DNA of 64,000 nucleotides from JAIVGV01 sp032229975 (GCA_032229975.1 JAVXVG010000038.1:1-64000), one strand, 5' to 3'; numbered from the stretch's first letter, positions 16,634 to 27,701 are shown. Numbers and translations are program-made. The notes: generated by a model from the letters alone, not told the origin.

Positions 16634-18045
16634 TGAGCAATAAACTTTTATTCGTCGCCTGCCTCGCGCTCTTCCTATTCGCGTCCGTCGTCTCAGCCTC
16701 CGCCGCGCCATCGCGGACGATGCGGCTCGACTATTTTCACACGGGCGATGCGTCGCGTGAGTTGTTCAGCGTGGATCGGATCGTCCTAGAGCCTCTCGCG
16801 TGGGCGGGCAATCCGGCCCGCGCGATTGACGACACGAACCTCGGCAAATACTTCTTCGAGGTGCGCGACGCGAAAACCGATCGCGTGCTCTACTCGCGCG
16901 GCTTCTCTTCGATCTACGGCGAGTGGGAGACGACCGGCGAGGCGACGAAGGTGAATCGCACGTTCAGCGAGTCGCTGCGCTTCCCCGCGCCTGATGGGCC
17001 GGTGAAGATCGTTTTGAAGAAGCGCGACAAGCAGAATGTATTTAAAGAGATTTGGACGACGACGATTGATCCGCGCGACATCTTCATCGACCGCTCACGG
17101 CAGCCATCGCCCGGCCGCGTGATCCCGATCCAGCAGATGGGCGACTCGGCGACGAAAGTTGATCTCTTGATCCTCGGCGACGGCTACACCGCGCGCGAGC
17201 AAGCGAAGTTTGAGCGCGACGCGCGGCGTCTCGTCGAAGTCCTGTTTGCGACCTCGCCTTTCAAAGAGAGACGGCGCGACTTCAACGTCTGGGCCCTCGC
17301 GCCCGCAGCTTTCGAGTCCGGCATCTCAAGACCTTCGAGCGGGATTTACAGAGACTCGCCGGTCGGCGCAAGTTACGACGCCTTCGGCTCGGAGCGTTAC
17401 GTCCTGACGTTCGACAATCACGCGTTCCGCAAGGTCGCGCAGTTTGCGCCCTACGAGTTCGTCGAGATCATCACGAACAGCAAGACCTATGGCGGCGGCG
17501 GCATACACAATCTCTACTCGACGGTCGCCGCCGACAGTGCTTGGGCCACCTACGTCTTCGTCCACGAGTTCGGGCATCAGTTCGCGGGGCTCGCCGACGA
17601 GTATTACACTTCGTCGGTCGCCTACTTGCCCGCGACCACTCGCGTCGAGCCGTGGGAGCCGAATGCGACCGCGCTGCTCGACGCGTCAAACTTGAAGTGG
17701 AAGGATTTGGTTTTGCCCGGCACACCTCTCCCGACGCCGTGGGGCAAAGAGGCTTTCGAGAAATACTCGCGCGAGATGCAGGCACGACGCGCACGCATCA
17801 GGAGCGAGCAGAGGCCCGAAGCGGAGATGGACGCGCTCTTCAACGAAGAGGAACAACACGAGTCGCAGACGCTCGCGCGCGAGAACTATGCGGAGCGCGT
17901 CGGCGCGTTCGAGGGCGCGAACTATGAGGCACACGGATATTACAGGCCGCAGCTCGACTGCATCATGTTCTCGCGCACGACACACTTCTGCGCCGTCTGC
18001 CGCCGGGCCATCTCTCGCGTGATAGATTTTTATACGCGCGGCTGA
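16633..18045 (+). CDS. Secreted M64-family metallopeptidase (IgA-peptidase-like)
   Basis: A 470-residue protein with a signal peptide (about 1-25). An N-terminal beta-domain (about 28-150) is followed by the catalytic domain, which starts at V-D-L-L-I-L-G-D-G-Y. The zinc site H-E-F-G-H-Q-F-A-G-L-A-D-E-Y at 311-324 has His311, Glu312, His315 and the downstream Asp322, as in M64 peptidases. Near the C-terminus, C-I-M-F-S and F-C-A-V-C-R-R provide cysteines that may form a disulfide or bind metal. The long frame upstream (from 16282) overlaps the transporter in another frame and is not used. Its substrate is unknown. Confidence 0.85.
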   Translation: MSNKLLFVACLALFLFASVVSASAAPSRTMRLDYFHTGDASRELFSVDRIVLEPLAWAGNPARAIDDTNLGKYFFEVRDAKTDRVLYSRGFSSIYGEWETTGEATKVNRTFSESLRFPAPDGPVKIVLKKRDKQNVFKEIWTTTIDPRDIFIDRSRQPSPGRVIPIQQMGDSATKVDLLILGDGYTAREQAKFERDARRLVEVLFATSPFKERRRDFNVWALAPAAFESGISRPSSGIYRDSPVGASYDAFGSERYVLTFDNHAFRKVAQFAPYEFVEIITNSKTYGGGGIHNLYSTVAADSAWATYVFVHEFGHQFAGLADEYYTSSVAYLPATTRVEPWEPNATALLDASNLKWKDLVLPGTPLPTPWGKEAFEKYSREMQARRARIRSEQRPEAEMDALFNEEEQHESQTLARENYAERVGAFEGANYEAHGYYRPQLDCIMFSRTTHFCAVCRRAISRVIDFYTRG

Positions 18046-18085
18046 AGACCGGCCGCAGTCGTGCGGATCGCTTCAGGCCCGACGC

Positions 18086-18595
18086 TCAGTTGCCGTGCGC
18101 GATCAACTCTTCAAACATCGCCATGCGCGTCATCACGTCGCGACCGTAATCTCTTCCGGTCGTGGCCCTGTCGCTGTCGCCGTGCTCCGCGCCGAGGATA
18201 GCGTTGCCCATGCCGCAGTTATAACCACTGGCGGCGAGCTTCAACTGCTGCTGCGCGTTGAGGGCCGGAAATTTCTGCTTCGCCGTGTTGATGTTGGTGG
18301 CGAGAAGCTGCGCGCCGAAGTCGATGAGAGGATCGGGGTTCGTTATCCACGATTTGTCATCGCGGGCTTGCTTGGCTATCGGGTGTTGGATGTCGATCTG
18401 GACGATGCCGACGCCGTGGAATTGTCCGCCCTGAAAGTCGCCGAGTTCGTTGATGCAGTTCGTCTCGCGGCTGGCGATACCGAAGAAGAACGAAGCGGCA
18501 AAGCCGTGCGCCTGCGCCGCCTGTGTGAGCTTATCGAAGAAGCCTGTATGACGCAGGCTGTGCAACTGGCTGAGCAACTGTTGTTGGGTGATCAT
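18086..18595 (-). CDS. Lysozyme-like / transglycosylase-fold protein
   Basis: A 169-residue protein with a glycoside-hydrolase/goose-lysozyme-like layout: F-F-F-G-I-A-S-R-E-T-N (likely catalytic Glu near residue 43), G-D-F-Q-G-G-Q-F-H-G-V-G-I-V-Q-I-D, and a C-terminal A-A-S-G-Y-N-C-G-M-G. No signal peptide is seen, so it may be exported differently (phage-endolysin style) or act inside. The start at 18595 is chosen because AAGGAG lies nine bases upstream; the longer frame to 18727 has no such site. Alternatives are a chitosanase or NLPC-like fold, less likely. Confidence 0.68.
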   Translation of the reverse strand: MITQQQLLSQLHSLRHTGFFDKLTQAAQAHGFAASFFFGIASRETNCINELGDFQGGQFHGVGIVQIDIQHPIAKQARDDKSWITNPDPLIDFGAQLLATNINTAKQKFPALNAQQQLKLAASGYNCGMGNAILGAEHGDSDRATTGRDYGRDVMTRMAMFEELIAHGN

Positions 18596-19323
18596 CGTGA
18601 GTAGTCTCCTTACATGAGGCGATGGAAGTTGGGTGGATCGCGCCGGGCCGACGCTCTCGACGTAGAGTCCCGGCGGCGCGGCGCAGTATATCACCGGCGG
18701 CGTGCGTGAGAAACTTTTGAAGCTCACAAGACTTCATCCCTCAGGCGTCGCAACCCTCAAGACTGTATGCCTCAGTTTAACTTCGCTATCAAAGCCTTCT
18801 GTGAAGAGATGCGCCAACCGAAGTGATCGTCGAGCCGTGGGAGACGCGGGCGAACTATTGTCGATGAACTAGCGCGACGGTCGATGAATAATTGCGATCG
18901 TTTTGTGCGAGGCGAACTTATAACTGACGACGCGCAGGGCATGAAGGCGGCGACGACGAGAAGTGATTTTGCGCAGTAAAAATGCGCCTTTGGCGCGTTT
19001 TGTCGCGGCGCAAAGAGTTGAGCGTGTGGCGCGGCGTCGTGTGTCGCGAGCGTTCGTTTGCGGATGCGGTAAATTTTCGCGCTTGCCCTCCGTCGAAAAA
19101 TTAAGTAAAAGCTAAATCACTAAAACGCAGTTTCGTGATTGTCAAAAGCAGGGCGCGTCTCTTCTCGTATCCGTGTGCGAGGGCGATATAGAGTGACGCG
19201 CATTCCGATCTCTTGATGAAGTGCGACGGGTGCTCGCACGCGTGACGCTAACGTGACAGGGAATCATCGCGCCTGAGACAACGTTCGGATAGAAACTCGG
19301 CGACGGTCGCTCTAGATAAGTTC
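18596..19323. other. Long intergenic region ahead of the respiratory operon
   Basis: 728 bases without a supportable gene. It must hold the promoter of the act operon and that of the divergent lysozyme-like gene. Visible features are a short terminator-like hairpin with a T-run, TGCGCCTTTGGCGCGTTTT (about 18981-18999), and an AT-rich patch (about 19095-19135) with ATTAAGTAAAAGC. No clear -35/-10 pair or operator was identified. Confidence 0.6.
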
Positions 19324-19992
19324 ATGCCGCAAATTTTCCATCGCAGCACGAACACGCTGGCAAAGCTCTCGATCTTCGGCGGGCTCTTCATCCTCGCGTT
19401 CGTGACGTGGTGCGTCGCGGAGATCAACCGCTCGTCTTGGAGCACGGGCGCATACGTCGAGCGCGAGCAGCCCGTGCAGTTCTCGCACAAGCATCACGTC
19501 GGCGACGACGGCATCGACTGTCGCTACTGCCACACGTCGGTCGAGACTTCCGCGTCCGCCGGAATACCTCCGACGAAGACCTGCATGAACTGCCACTCGC
19601 AAATCTACGCCGACAGCCCTTATCTCGAACCCGTGCGCGCGAGTTGGAAAGAGAACAAGCCGATTGAGTGGACGCGCGTACACGATCTGCCCGACTACGT
19701 CTATTTCAATCACTCGATCCACGTCAACAAAGGTGTGGGCTGCTCGACCTGTCACGGTCGCGTCGATCAGATGCCGCTCATGTACCAGTACGCATCGTTG
19801 CAGATGGAGTGGTGTCTGCAATGTCATCGCGAGCCGGAAAAGTTCCTGCGTCCGAAGGATAAAGTTTTCGACATGCAGTGGCGGCAGGAGAACAAGACGA
19901 AGGAAGAGATCGCCGAAGGGATGGACTTGAAGCAGAAGTACAGCGTGCGACACAAGGCGATCTTGCAGAGTTGTTCGACGTGCCACAGGTAA
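19324..19992 (+). CDS. actA: Alternative complex III subunit ActA, pentaheme cytochrome c
   Basis: A 222-residue multiheme subunit of the quinol:cytochrome c oxidoreductase called alternative complex III. One N-terminal TM anchor (about 14-35) is followed by five C-x-x-C-H heme c sites: C-R-Y-C-H, C-M-N-C-H, C-S-T-C-H, C-L-Q-C-H and C-S-T-C-H. It passes electrons from the ActB iron-sulfur chain towards ActE and the terminal oxidase in the periplasm. It is the first gene of the actABCDEF operon, 34 bases ahead of actB. Confidence 0.93.
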   Translation: MPQIFHRSTNTLAKLSIFGGLFILAFVTWCVAEINRSSWSTGAYVEREQPVQFSHKHHVGDDGIDCRYCHTSVETSASAGIPPTKTCMNCHSQIYADSPYLEPVRASWKENKPIEWTRVHDLPDYVYFNHSIHVNKGVGCSTCHGRVDQMPLMYQYASLQMEWCLQCHREPEKFLRPKDKVFDMQWRQENKTKEEIAEGMDLKQKYSVRHKAILQSCSTCHR

Positions 19993-20026
19993 ACGCGGCG
20001 CGCATCCGAAGTTTCAAACAAGTCAG

Positions 20027-23000
20027 ATGCACATTAAGGACACTCTCCCCGAACTCTACCAGATCAGAAAACCTCTGACGCGCGAAGACGTGCGCCGACG
20101 CCTCGCAGACAAGGGCGGCCGGGAATACTGGCGCAGCCTCGAAGAGTTGGCCGCGACGCCGGAGTTCGACGATCTGTTGCACAGAGAGTTTCCGCGCGAG
20201 GCTTCGGAGTGGGACGCGACGGACGAAGTGGGCCGCCGCACGTTCATGAAGTTGATGGGCGCGTCGCTCGCGCTCGCGGGACTGACCAGCGCGTGCGTCT
20301 ATCAACCGCCCGAAACCATCGTCCCTTACGTGCGCCAGCCCGAAGAGTTGATTCCGGGCAAGCCTCTGTTCTTCGCCACGGCGATGCCGTTCCCGACGGG
20401 ATCGCTCGGACTCCTTGCGCGCAGCAACGAAGGCAGGCCCACGCACGTCGAAGGCAATCCGGATCACCCGACGAGTGGATCGCCGGAACGACAAGTCGAT
20501 CAACGCACGGCGGGCGTCGATCTCTATGCGCAGGCTTCCGTCTTAGGTCTCTACGATCCTGATCGATCCGACACGGTTCGCAATCGCGGCGAGGTGCGGC
20601 CCTACACGGCCTTTCTCGCCGAAGTGCGCGCGCGCCTCGACGAGATGAAAGCGCGACAGGGCGCGGGGCTTCGGTTCTTAACCGAAACGATCACGTCGCC
20701 GACCGCCGCCGCGCAGTTGCGCGACATACTCAAAAACTTCCCCGCCGCGAAGTGGCACAGCTATGAGCCTGCGGGCGGCAACGCCGCACTCGTCGGCGCG
20801 CAACTCGCTTTCGGCGAGCCTGTCCAAACCATCTATCGTTTCGACCGCGCCGATACGGTCGTCTCGCTCGACTCGGATTTCTTAAACGGCATCGGCGCGA
20901 ATAATCGCTACTCGCGCGACTTCATCTCGCGCCGCCGCGTGACGGACGCGCAGCCTTCGATGAATCGCCTCTACGCCGTCGAGACTTCGCCGACCAACAC
21001 CGGCGCGAAAGCCGATCATCGCTTTGCCATCCGACCAAGCGAGATGACTGCGTTCGCGAGTGCGCTCGCCGCCGCACTCAATGTTTCGGGTGTGAGCGCG
21101 CCAAACGGAGCTGTTACTCACGCGGACAAGATCAATGCGATTGCGAAAGACCTTCAAGCGGCGCGCGGTAAGTCCGTCGTCGTCGCGGGCGAGTTCCAGT
21201 CGCCGCAACTGCACGCGCTCGCGCACGCAATGAACGCCGCGCTCGGCAACGTCGGACAGACGGTCATCTATACCGATCCGATTGACGCGAACCCGGTCGA
21301 TCAGGTCGAGAGCCTTCGTCAACTCGTCAACGACATTGATAGCGGTCAGGTCGAGATGCTCGTCATCGTCGGCGGTAATCCGGTTTACAACGCGCCCTAC
21401 GATCTCGCGTTCACGAAAGAGCGACTCGACAAGATCAAAGGGCCGGACGGGCGCGACGGCTTGCGCGTTCATCTGAGCCTCTACTACGACGAGACCTCGG
21501 AGCTATCTCACTGGCACGTGCCTGAGACGCACTACCTCGAATCTTGGTCGGACACGCGCGCGCACGACGGCACGGCGACGATCATTCAGCCTCTGATCGC
21601 GCCGCTCTACAAGGGCCGGACGGTTCACGAATTTCTCGCAGTGTTCGGCGACGCGCCCGAAAAGTCGAGCTACGACATCGTGCGCGGCTACTGGCAGACG
21701 CAAGGTGCGGGTAGTGACTTCGAGTCGCAGTGGCGCAAGGCTGTGCATGACGGCGTCGTCGCAAACACGGCGGCGAAGGAAAAAGCAGTCGCAGTTCGCG
21801 GCGACTTCGCGTCGCAGTTAGCAACAACGCCCGCGCAGTCGTCTTCCGCGTCGCAGCTTGAAATTGTTTTCCGGCCCGACCCGACGATCTACGATGGCCG
21901 CTACGCGAACAATGCTTGGCTGCAAGAGCTGCCGAAGAATCTGACGAAGCTGACGTGGGACAATGCGGCGCACATCAGTCCGAACACCGCGCGCGAGCGT
22001 TTCGGCTTCGCTGAGAACAGCATCACGTACAAGGGCAAGGAGCTACAGAATCCGGTCGTGCGTCTCACGTTGCAAGGGCGCACGGTTGATGTGCCCTTGC
22101 TCGTGCAGCCGGGCGTGCCGGATGGGACTGTAACGCTTCATCTCGGCTACGGGCGCAGGCTCGCAGGCAGCGTCGGCGGATCGCCGAAGCTCGATCATCC
22201 GGTCGGCTTCGACGCCTATCAAGTTCGTCACTCGAACGCGATGTGGTGGGCTTCCGGCGCGGAAGCGAAGTTGACGGGCGACGACTATCAGCTCGCGCTC
22301 ACGCAGATTCATTTTCAGATGGAGGGCCGCGAGATCGTCAAGTCCTCGACGCTCGCGGAGTACATCAGTGGCAAGGGCCAAGTGCACGACGAGCGCGCGG
22401 GCGCGGGCGCGGGCGGCAAGCCTGTCGAGTCGGGCGAGGGCCACCGCGAGGTCACGAACACGGAGACGCAGAAGGAGCCGGGCCCGAAGGACACGCTCTA
22501 CACCGGCTACGACTACAACGGCTACAAGTGGGGCATGGCGATTGACACGCTCTCGTGCGTCGGCTGCTCGGCGTGCGTCGTCGCCTGTCAATCAGAGAAC
22601 AACATTCCGGTCGTCGGCAAGGAACAGGTCGCGCGCTCGCGCGAGATGCACTGGCTGAGAGTCGATGCTTACTTCAAAGGTCTCGCCGAAAATCCCGACG
22701 GTGTTTACTTCATGCCCGTGCCCTGCATGCACTGCGAGAACGCGCCGTGCGAGCCTGTGTGCCCTGTGAACGCGACTGTGCACGACGCAGAGGGCACGAA
22801 CAATATGGTCTATAACCGTTGCGTCGGCACGCGGTATTGTTCGAACAACTGCCCGTACAAGGTGCGCCGTTTCAATTTCCTGCTCTATCAGGATTGGAAC
22901 ACGCCTTCGCTGAAGCTACAGCGCAACCCGGAAGTGACGGTGCGCTCGCGCGGCGTGATGGAGAAGTGTTCCTACTGCATCCAGCGCATTCAGTTCGCCA

Positions 23001-23239
23001 AGATCGAATCGGAGAAGGAAGGACGCAAGGTGCGCGACGGTGAGATCGTCACTGCCTGTCAATCAGCGTGTCCGACGGAAGCGATCATCTTCGGCGATCT
23101 GAACGACAAGAACAGTCGCGTCGCGCGAATGCAATCGGAGCAACGCAGCTACGCGCTGCTCGCCGAGTTGAACACGCGCCCGCGCACGAAATATTTGTCG
23201 GTGCTACGCAACCCGAACCCGGAGATCAATGGGACGTGA
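20027..23239 (+). CDS. actB: Alternative complex III subunit ActB (TAT-variant molybdopterin-like / Fe-S protein)
   Basis: A 1070-residue fused subunit. An unusual internal twin-arginine-type signal lies at about 67-92 (G-R-R-T-F-M-K-L-M-G-A-S ... L-T-S-A-C) behind the Y-W-R-S-L-E-E-L N-terminus typical of this family; the Cys may be lipidated. The central part resembles a molybdopterin oxidoreductase that, in known ActB, holds no molybdenum cofactor. The C-terminal quarter (from about 843) carries the ferredoxin-like cysteines: C-V-G-C-S-A-C-V-V-A-C, C-M-H-C-E-N-A-P-C-E-P-V-C-P, C-V-G-T-R-Y-C-S-N-N-C-P and C-S-Y-C. Together these suit three [4Fe-4S] and one [3Fe-4S] clusters. Confidence 0.93.
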   Translation: MHIKDTLPELYQIRKPLTREDVRRRLADKGGREYWRSLEELAATPEFDDLLHREFPREASEWDATDEVGRRTFMKLMGASLALAGLTSACVYQPPETIVPYVRQPEELIPGKPLFFATAMPFPTGSLGLLARSNEGRPTHVEGNPDHPTSGSPERQVDQRTAGVDLYAQASVLGLYDPDRSDTVRNRGEVRPYTAFLAEVRARLDEMKARQGAGLRFLTETITSPTAAAQLRDILKNFPAAKWHSYEPAGGNAALVGAQLAFGEPVQTIYRFDRADTVVSLDSDFLNGIGANNRYSRDFISRRRVTDAQPSMNRLYAVETSPTNTGAKADHRFAIRPSEMTAFASALAAALNVSGVSAPNGAVTHADKINAIAKDLQAARGKSVVVAGEFQSPQLHALAHAMNAALGNVGQTVIYTDPIDANPVDQVESLRQLVNDIDSGQVEMLVIVGGNPVYNAPYDLAFTKERLDKIKGPDGRDGLRVHLSLYYDETSELSHWHVPETHYLESWSDTRAHDGTATIIQPLIAPLYKGRTVHEFLAVFGDAPEKSSYDIVRGYWQTQGAGSDFESQWRKAVHDGVVANTAAKEKAVAVRGDFASQLATTPAQSSSASQLEIVFRPDPTIYDGRYANNAWLQELPKNLTKLTWDNAAHISPNTARERFGFAENSITYKGKELQNPVVRLTLQGRTVDVPLLVQPGVPDGTVTLHLGYGRRLAGSVGGSPKLDHPVGFDAYQVRHSNAMWWASGAEAKLTGDDYQLALTQIHFQMEGREIVKSSTLAEYISGKGQVHDERAGAGAGGKPVESGEGHREVTNTETQKEPGPKDTLYTGYDYNGYKWGMAIDTLSCVGCSACVVACQSENNIPVVGKEQVARSREMHWLRVDAYFKGLAENPDGVYFMPVPCMHCENAPCEPVCPVNATVHDAEGTNNMVYNRCVGTRYCSNNCPYKVRRFNFLLYQDWNTPSLKLQRNPEVTVRSRGVMEKCSYCIQRIQFAKIESEKEGRKVRDGEIVTACQSACPTEAIIFGDLNDKNSRVARMQSEQRSYALLAELNTRPRTKYLSVLRNPNPEINGT

Positions 23240-23369
23240 GGATGCGCGCGTCGATGTGATGATCGGCAACGATACGAGAGTCAAGAGACGTTCGTGATGA
23301 CGTGAAGATCAGTTGAGAGATTCGTAGAGACGTGAAGACTGGCAAGGGACGCTGAAGAGGACGAGGAAG

Positions 23370-24782
<1,413 letters not shown>

Positions 24783-24866
24783 AACGATGAAGTAGGAACG
24801 ATCAACGATGAAGTTAAAGTTGAAAGTTCTTACTTCATCGTTCCGCGTTCATAGTTCATCGTTCCT
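24783..24866. repeat. Palindromic spacer element, GATGAAGT family (copy 3)
   Basis: AACGATGAAGTAGGAACGAT... is answered by TTACTTCATCGTTCCGCGTT... and ATAGTTCATCGTTCC. It begins three bases after the actC stop and ends just before the actD start, inside the operon, so it is transcribed and could modulate actC/actD ratios. Confidence 0.75.
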
Positions 24867-24874
24867 TGAGTGTT

Positions 24875-25426
24875 ATGGCTAGGAAGCGCACAAGACCGAC
24901 GGTTTACGGCGTGATGGCGGAGTTTGATAACCCGACCTCGGCGGTCGCGGCTGCGCGCCACGCCTACGACGCGGGCTACAGGCGCATGGATGCCTTCTCG
25001 CCTTATCCGGTCGAAGAGTTGTCGGAGGCCATAGGTCATCAGAAGAATCACCTGCCGCTCATAGTTTTGATCGGCGGACTCCTCGGCGGCGCAAGCGGAT
25101 ACTTTTTGCAGTATTACCTGTCGGTCATCAACTATCCTTTGAACATCGGCGGGAAGCCTTTGCACAGTTGGCCCGCGTTCATCCCGATCACGTTCGAGAT
25201 GACGATCCTCGGCGCGGCATTGTTTGCCATCTTCGGGATGCTCGCGTTGAACGGCCTGCCGGAGCCGTATCATCCGGTCTTCAACGCGCCCAACTTCGCG
25301 CTCGCCACGCGCGACCGCTTCTTCCTCTTGATCGAGTGGCGCGATCCGAACTTCGATCTTGCCGCGACCGCCGACTTCCTGCGTGGTCTCGAAGGCGCGC
25401 GCTCCGTGGCGGACGTGGAGTTCTAA
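24875..25426 (+). CDS. actD: Alternative complex III subunit ActD (DUF3341)
   Basis: A 183-residue subunit with a soluble N-terminal domain (Y-G-V-M-A-E-F-D-N ... D-A-F-S-P-Y-P-V-E-E-L) and two TM helices (about 55-80 and 105-130), the DUF3341 layout. It packs on the membrane part of the complex; no redox group is bound. ATG 24875 is preferred to an in-frame TTG at 24866 because the latter falls at the edge of the palindromic element. Confidence 0.9.
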   Translation: MARKRTRPTVYGVMAEFDNPTSAVAAARHAYDAGYRRMDAFSPYPVEELSEAIGHQKNHLPLIVLIGGLLGGASGYFLQYYLSVINYPLNIGGKPLHSWPAFIPITFEMTILGAALFAIFGMLALNGLPEPYHPVFNAPNFALATRDRFFLLIEWRDPNFDLAATADFLRGLEGARSVADVEF

Positions 25427-25436
25427 AAAGCAGAGG

Positions 25437-25500
25437 TTAGGGGTTAGAGGTTAGAGGACAGATGAAAGATTTGAAATCTGAAATTTCAAATTTGAGATCG
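25437..25500. repeat. Word-repeat element reaching into the start of actE
   Basis: Three GGTTAG-type words in series (AGAGGTTAGGGGTTAGAGGT) are followed by ATTTGAAAT CTGAA ATTTCAAAT, a 9-bp hairpin. The actE start codon (25462) lies within this element, which also provides its ribosome site AGAGGA. Confidence 0.65.
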
Positions 25501-26334
25501 AGAGCGACGACGGCTCGACGTGTCGCGGCGTTTGCGTCTCAGCGCGTCCGCGCGTCCGCGCGTCTCCGCGTCCTCTTCATCTGTTCACTGCTTGCTGTGC
25601 TCTGTTTGCTCTCCGCCGGTTGTCGGCAGGATATGCAGAATCAGCCGAAGTACAAGCCTCTGCGCGCGAGCACGTTCTTCGCCGACGGCCAGTCGTCGCG
25701 CCCCTTTGTCGCAGGCACGATTGCGCGCGGCCATCTGAACGACGACAAGTTTTTCTATCAAGGCAAGCAGGACGCGCAGGCGGGCGCGCAACAGCAGAAC
25801 GGGGGTGGCGCGACGCAGACCGTGTTGCAGACCGCCGCGCCGAACATTCAGGGCGGCACGGGCACAGTCGCGGGCGGCGACGTGAACACGCGCGGCAACG
25901 CGGGTGCACACGTCGGGATTAAAGCGGGCGAGATTCAGTCGCAGGCAGGCAAGGACGTGGTCAATCAGTTTCCTTTTCCGATCACGAAAGAGGTGCTTGA
26001 TCGAGGTCAGGAGCGTTACCAGATTTTCTGTTCCGAGTGCCACGGCTTGACCGGCTATGGCGACGGCATGATCGTGCGTCGCGGCTATCGTCGCCCGCCT
26101 TCGTATCACGATGATCGATTGCGCAGCGAGCCGGTCGGCCATTTCTTCGATGTTGTGACGAATGGGTGGGGCGCGATGCCGGACTACTCCGGGCAGATTC
26201 CGCCCGAAGATCGTTGGGCCATCATCGCGTACATACGCGCGCTGCAACTGAGCCAGCAGGCCCCCGCGTCGGGAGCATCGACGATGACGAACGCGGGCGC
26301 GCAGACACAGGCAAGCGGAGGTGTGCGCCACTAA
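25462..26334 (+). CDS. actE: Alternative complex III subunit ActE, monoheme cytochrome c lipoprotein
   Basis: A 290-residue periplasmic lipoprotein: hydrophobic segment ending L-L-S-A-G-C near residue 54, a Gln/Gly-rich insert (about 98-150) and a cytochrome c domain with a single C-S-E-C-H heme site and a distal Met (W-G-A-M-P-D-Y). It receives electrons from ActA and gives them to the oxidase. The region before the lipobox is unusually long and basic (about 38 residues), and its first dozen codons come from a word-repeat element; no other in-frame start is available. The stop overlaps the actF start (TAATG). Confidence 0.9.
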   Translation: MKDLKSEISNLRSRATTARRVAAFASQRVRASARLRVLFICSLLAVLCLLSAGCRQDMQNQPKYKPLRASTFFADGQSSRPFVAGTIARGHLNDDKFFYQGKQDAQAGAQQQNGGGATQTVLQTAAPNIQGGTGTVAGGDVNTRGNAGAHVGIKAGEIQSQAGKDVVNQFPFPITKEVLDRGQERYQIFCSECHGLTGYGDGMIVRRGYRRPPSYHDDRLRSEPVGHFFDVVTNGWGAMPDYSGQIPPEDRWAIIAYIRALQLSQQAPASGASTMTNAGAQTQASGGVRH

Positions 26335-27596
26335 TGGCGACGGTGATCGATACAAAACTCTACTCCGCTCCCGCATCGCTTGAGCGTGCGCGCGGCGCGG
26401 CTCTCGTCGTCGGCGGGGTTGCGCTCGTCTTGGCGGTCGCGCTCGCGTTCCTGAGTCCCGCAGGGTTCAGCGCGACGTTCTGGCGACCGTACCTCGTCGG
26501 CTTTACGTTCTGGACGGGCGTCTCCGTCGGCTCGCTGGCCCTCATCATGCTGCACCACCTGACGGGCGGCGGTTGGGGCGTCGTCCTGAGACGCATCTTC
26601 GAGGCGGCGACGCGCACGCTGCCCGTGATGATGTTGCTCTACCTGCCGATAGCCGTCGCGGTTTTGTCGCGCACGCTCTACCCGTGGACGTTTCCAGAAC
26701 TTCAGCACGAGCACGCCATCCAGTACAAGGCGATCTACTTCAACCTTGCGTTCTACTTTGCGCGCACCGTCTTCTACTTCGCCGTCTGGTTTCTGCTCGC
26801 GCGCGGTTTGAACACTTGGTCTCTCGCGCAAGACGACGAGCCCGATCCACGCAAGCAGCGAATGCTGCGCGAGCATATGCAGTCGTTGAGTGGCCCCGGC
26901 ATCGTCTTGTTCGGTTTTACCGTGACGTTCGCAGCTATTGATTGGCTGATGTCGCTCGAACCGGAATGGTTCTCGACGATCTTCGGGCTGCTCATCATGG
27001 CCGGTTTCGGTCTCTCGGCCTTCGCCTTCGCGATCACGGTGGCGGTGCGCCTCTCGCGCGAGGACGGCATGGAAGCGGTCTATCAGCCGCGCTGGTTCCA
27101 CGATCAGGGAAAGTTGCTGCTGGCCTTCATCATGCTGTGGGCCTACTTCATGTTCTCGCAGTATCTGATTATCTGGGCGGGCAATCTGCCGGAAGAGATT
27201 CCGTGGTACTTGCGCCGTCTTCGCGGCGGCTGGCAATACGTTGCGCTCGCGATGGTCTTGCTGCACTTCGCGCTTCCGTTTGTGCTGCTGCTCTCGCGCG
27301 ATCTCAAGCGGACGGGGAAACTTCTGGGCGCGGTCGCGCTGCTCGTGCTCACAATGCGCGTCGTCGATCTCTTCTGGACGGTTGCGCCGAGCGTGAAGGC
27401 GGCGGAAGGTCACGGCGCGGAGTCGGCCCACGGCGCGGCGTTGATACTCGGCTACGCTCTGTGCTTCATCATCCCCGTAGGCATCGGCGGCGTGTGGCTC
27501 TGGCACTTCTTAGGTGAACTGAGGAAGCGACCGCTCTTGCCGCTCGGCGACGAGGGACTCGAAGCTGCGCTAGAGCAGCCGCACGGGCATCATTGA
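26334..27596 (+). CDS. actF: Alternative complex III subunit ActF (membrane subunit, NrfD-like)
   Basis: A 420-residue membrane protein with about ten TM helices, the second NrfD-like subunit of the complex. Recognisable stretches: F-T-F-W-T-G-V-S-V-G-S-L-A near residue 55, L-Y-P-W-T-F-P near 117 and H-D-Q-G-K-L-L near 250. It starts with the ATG overlapping the actE stop, so the two are translationally coupled; the longer frame from 26166 is inside actE and is not used. It ends with a His-rich tail. Confidence 0.92.
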   Translation: MATVIDTKLYSAPASLERARGAALVVGGVALVLAVALAFLSPAGFSATFWRPYLVGFTFWTGVSVGSLALIMLHHLTGGGWGVVLRRIFEAATRTLPVMMLLYLPIAVAVLSRTLYPWTFPELQHEHAIQYKAIYFNLAFYFARTVFYFAVWFLLARGLNTWSLAQDDEPDPRKQRMLREHMQSLSGPGIVLFGFTVTFAAIDWLMSLEPEWFSTIFGLLIMAGFGLSAFAFAITVAVRLSREDGMEAVYQPRWFHDQGKLLLAFIMLWAYFMFSQYLIIWAGNLPEEIPWYLRRLRGGWQYVALAMVLLHFALPFVLLLSRDLKRTGKLLGAVALLVLTMRVVDLFWTVAPSVKAAEGHGAESAHGAALILGYALCFIIPVGIGGVWLWHFLGELRKRPLLPLGDEGLEAALEQPHGHH

Positions 27597-27602
27597 GAAG
27601 AA

Positions 27603-27682
27603 GTATGAAGTAGGAGCGATGAACGATGAAGTAAGACAAACGTTCTTCAGTTCATCGCTCCGCGTTCATCGTTCATCATTTT
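27603..27682. repeat. Palindromic spacer element, GATGAAGT family (copy 4)
   Basis: GTATGAAGTAGGAGCGATGA ACGATGAAGTAAG pairs with CTTCAGTTCATCGCTCCGCG TTCATCGTTCATC across a short loop, directly after the actF stop and inside the respiratory operon. Confidence 0.75.
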
Positions 27683-27701
27683 GGTTTGAGGCGTTAAAGA
27701 G

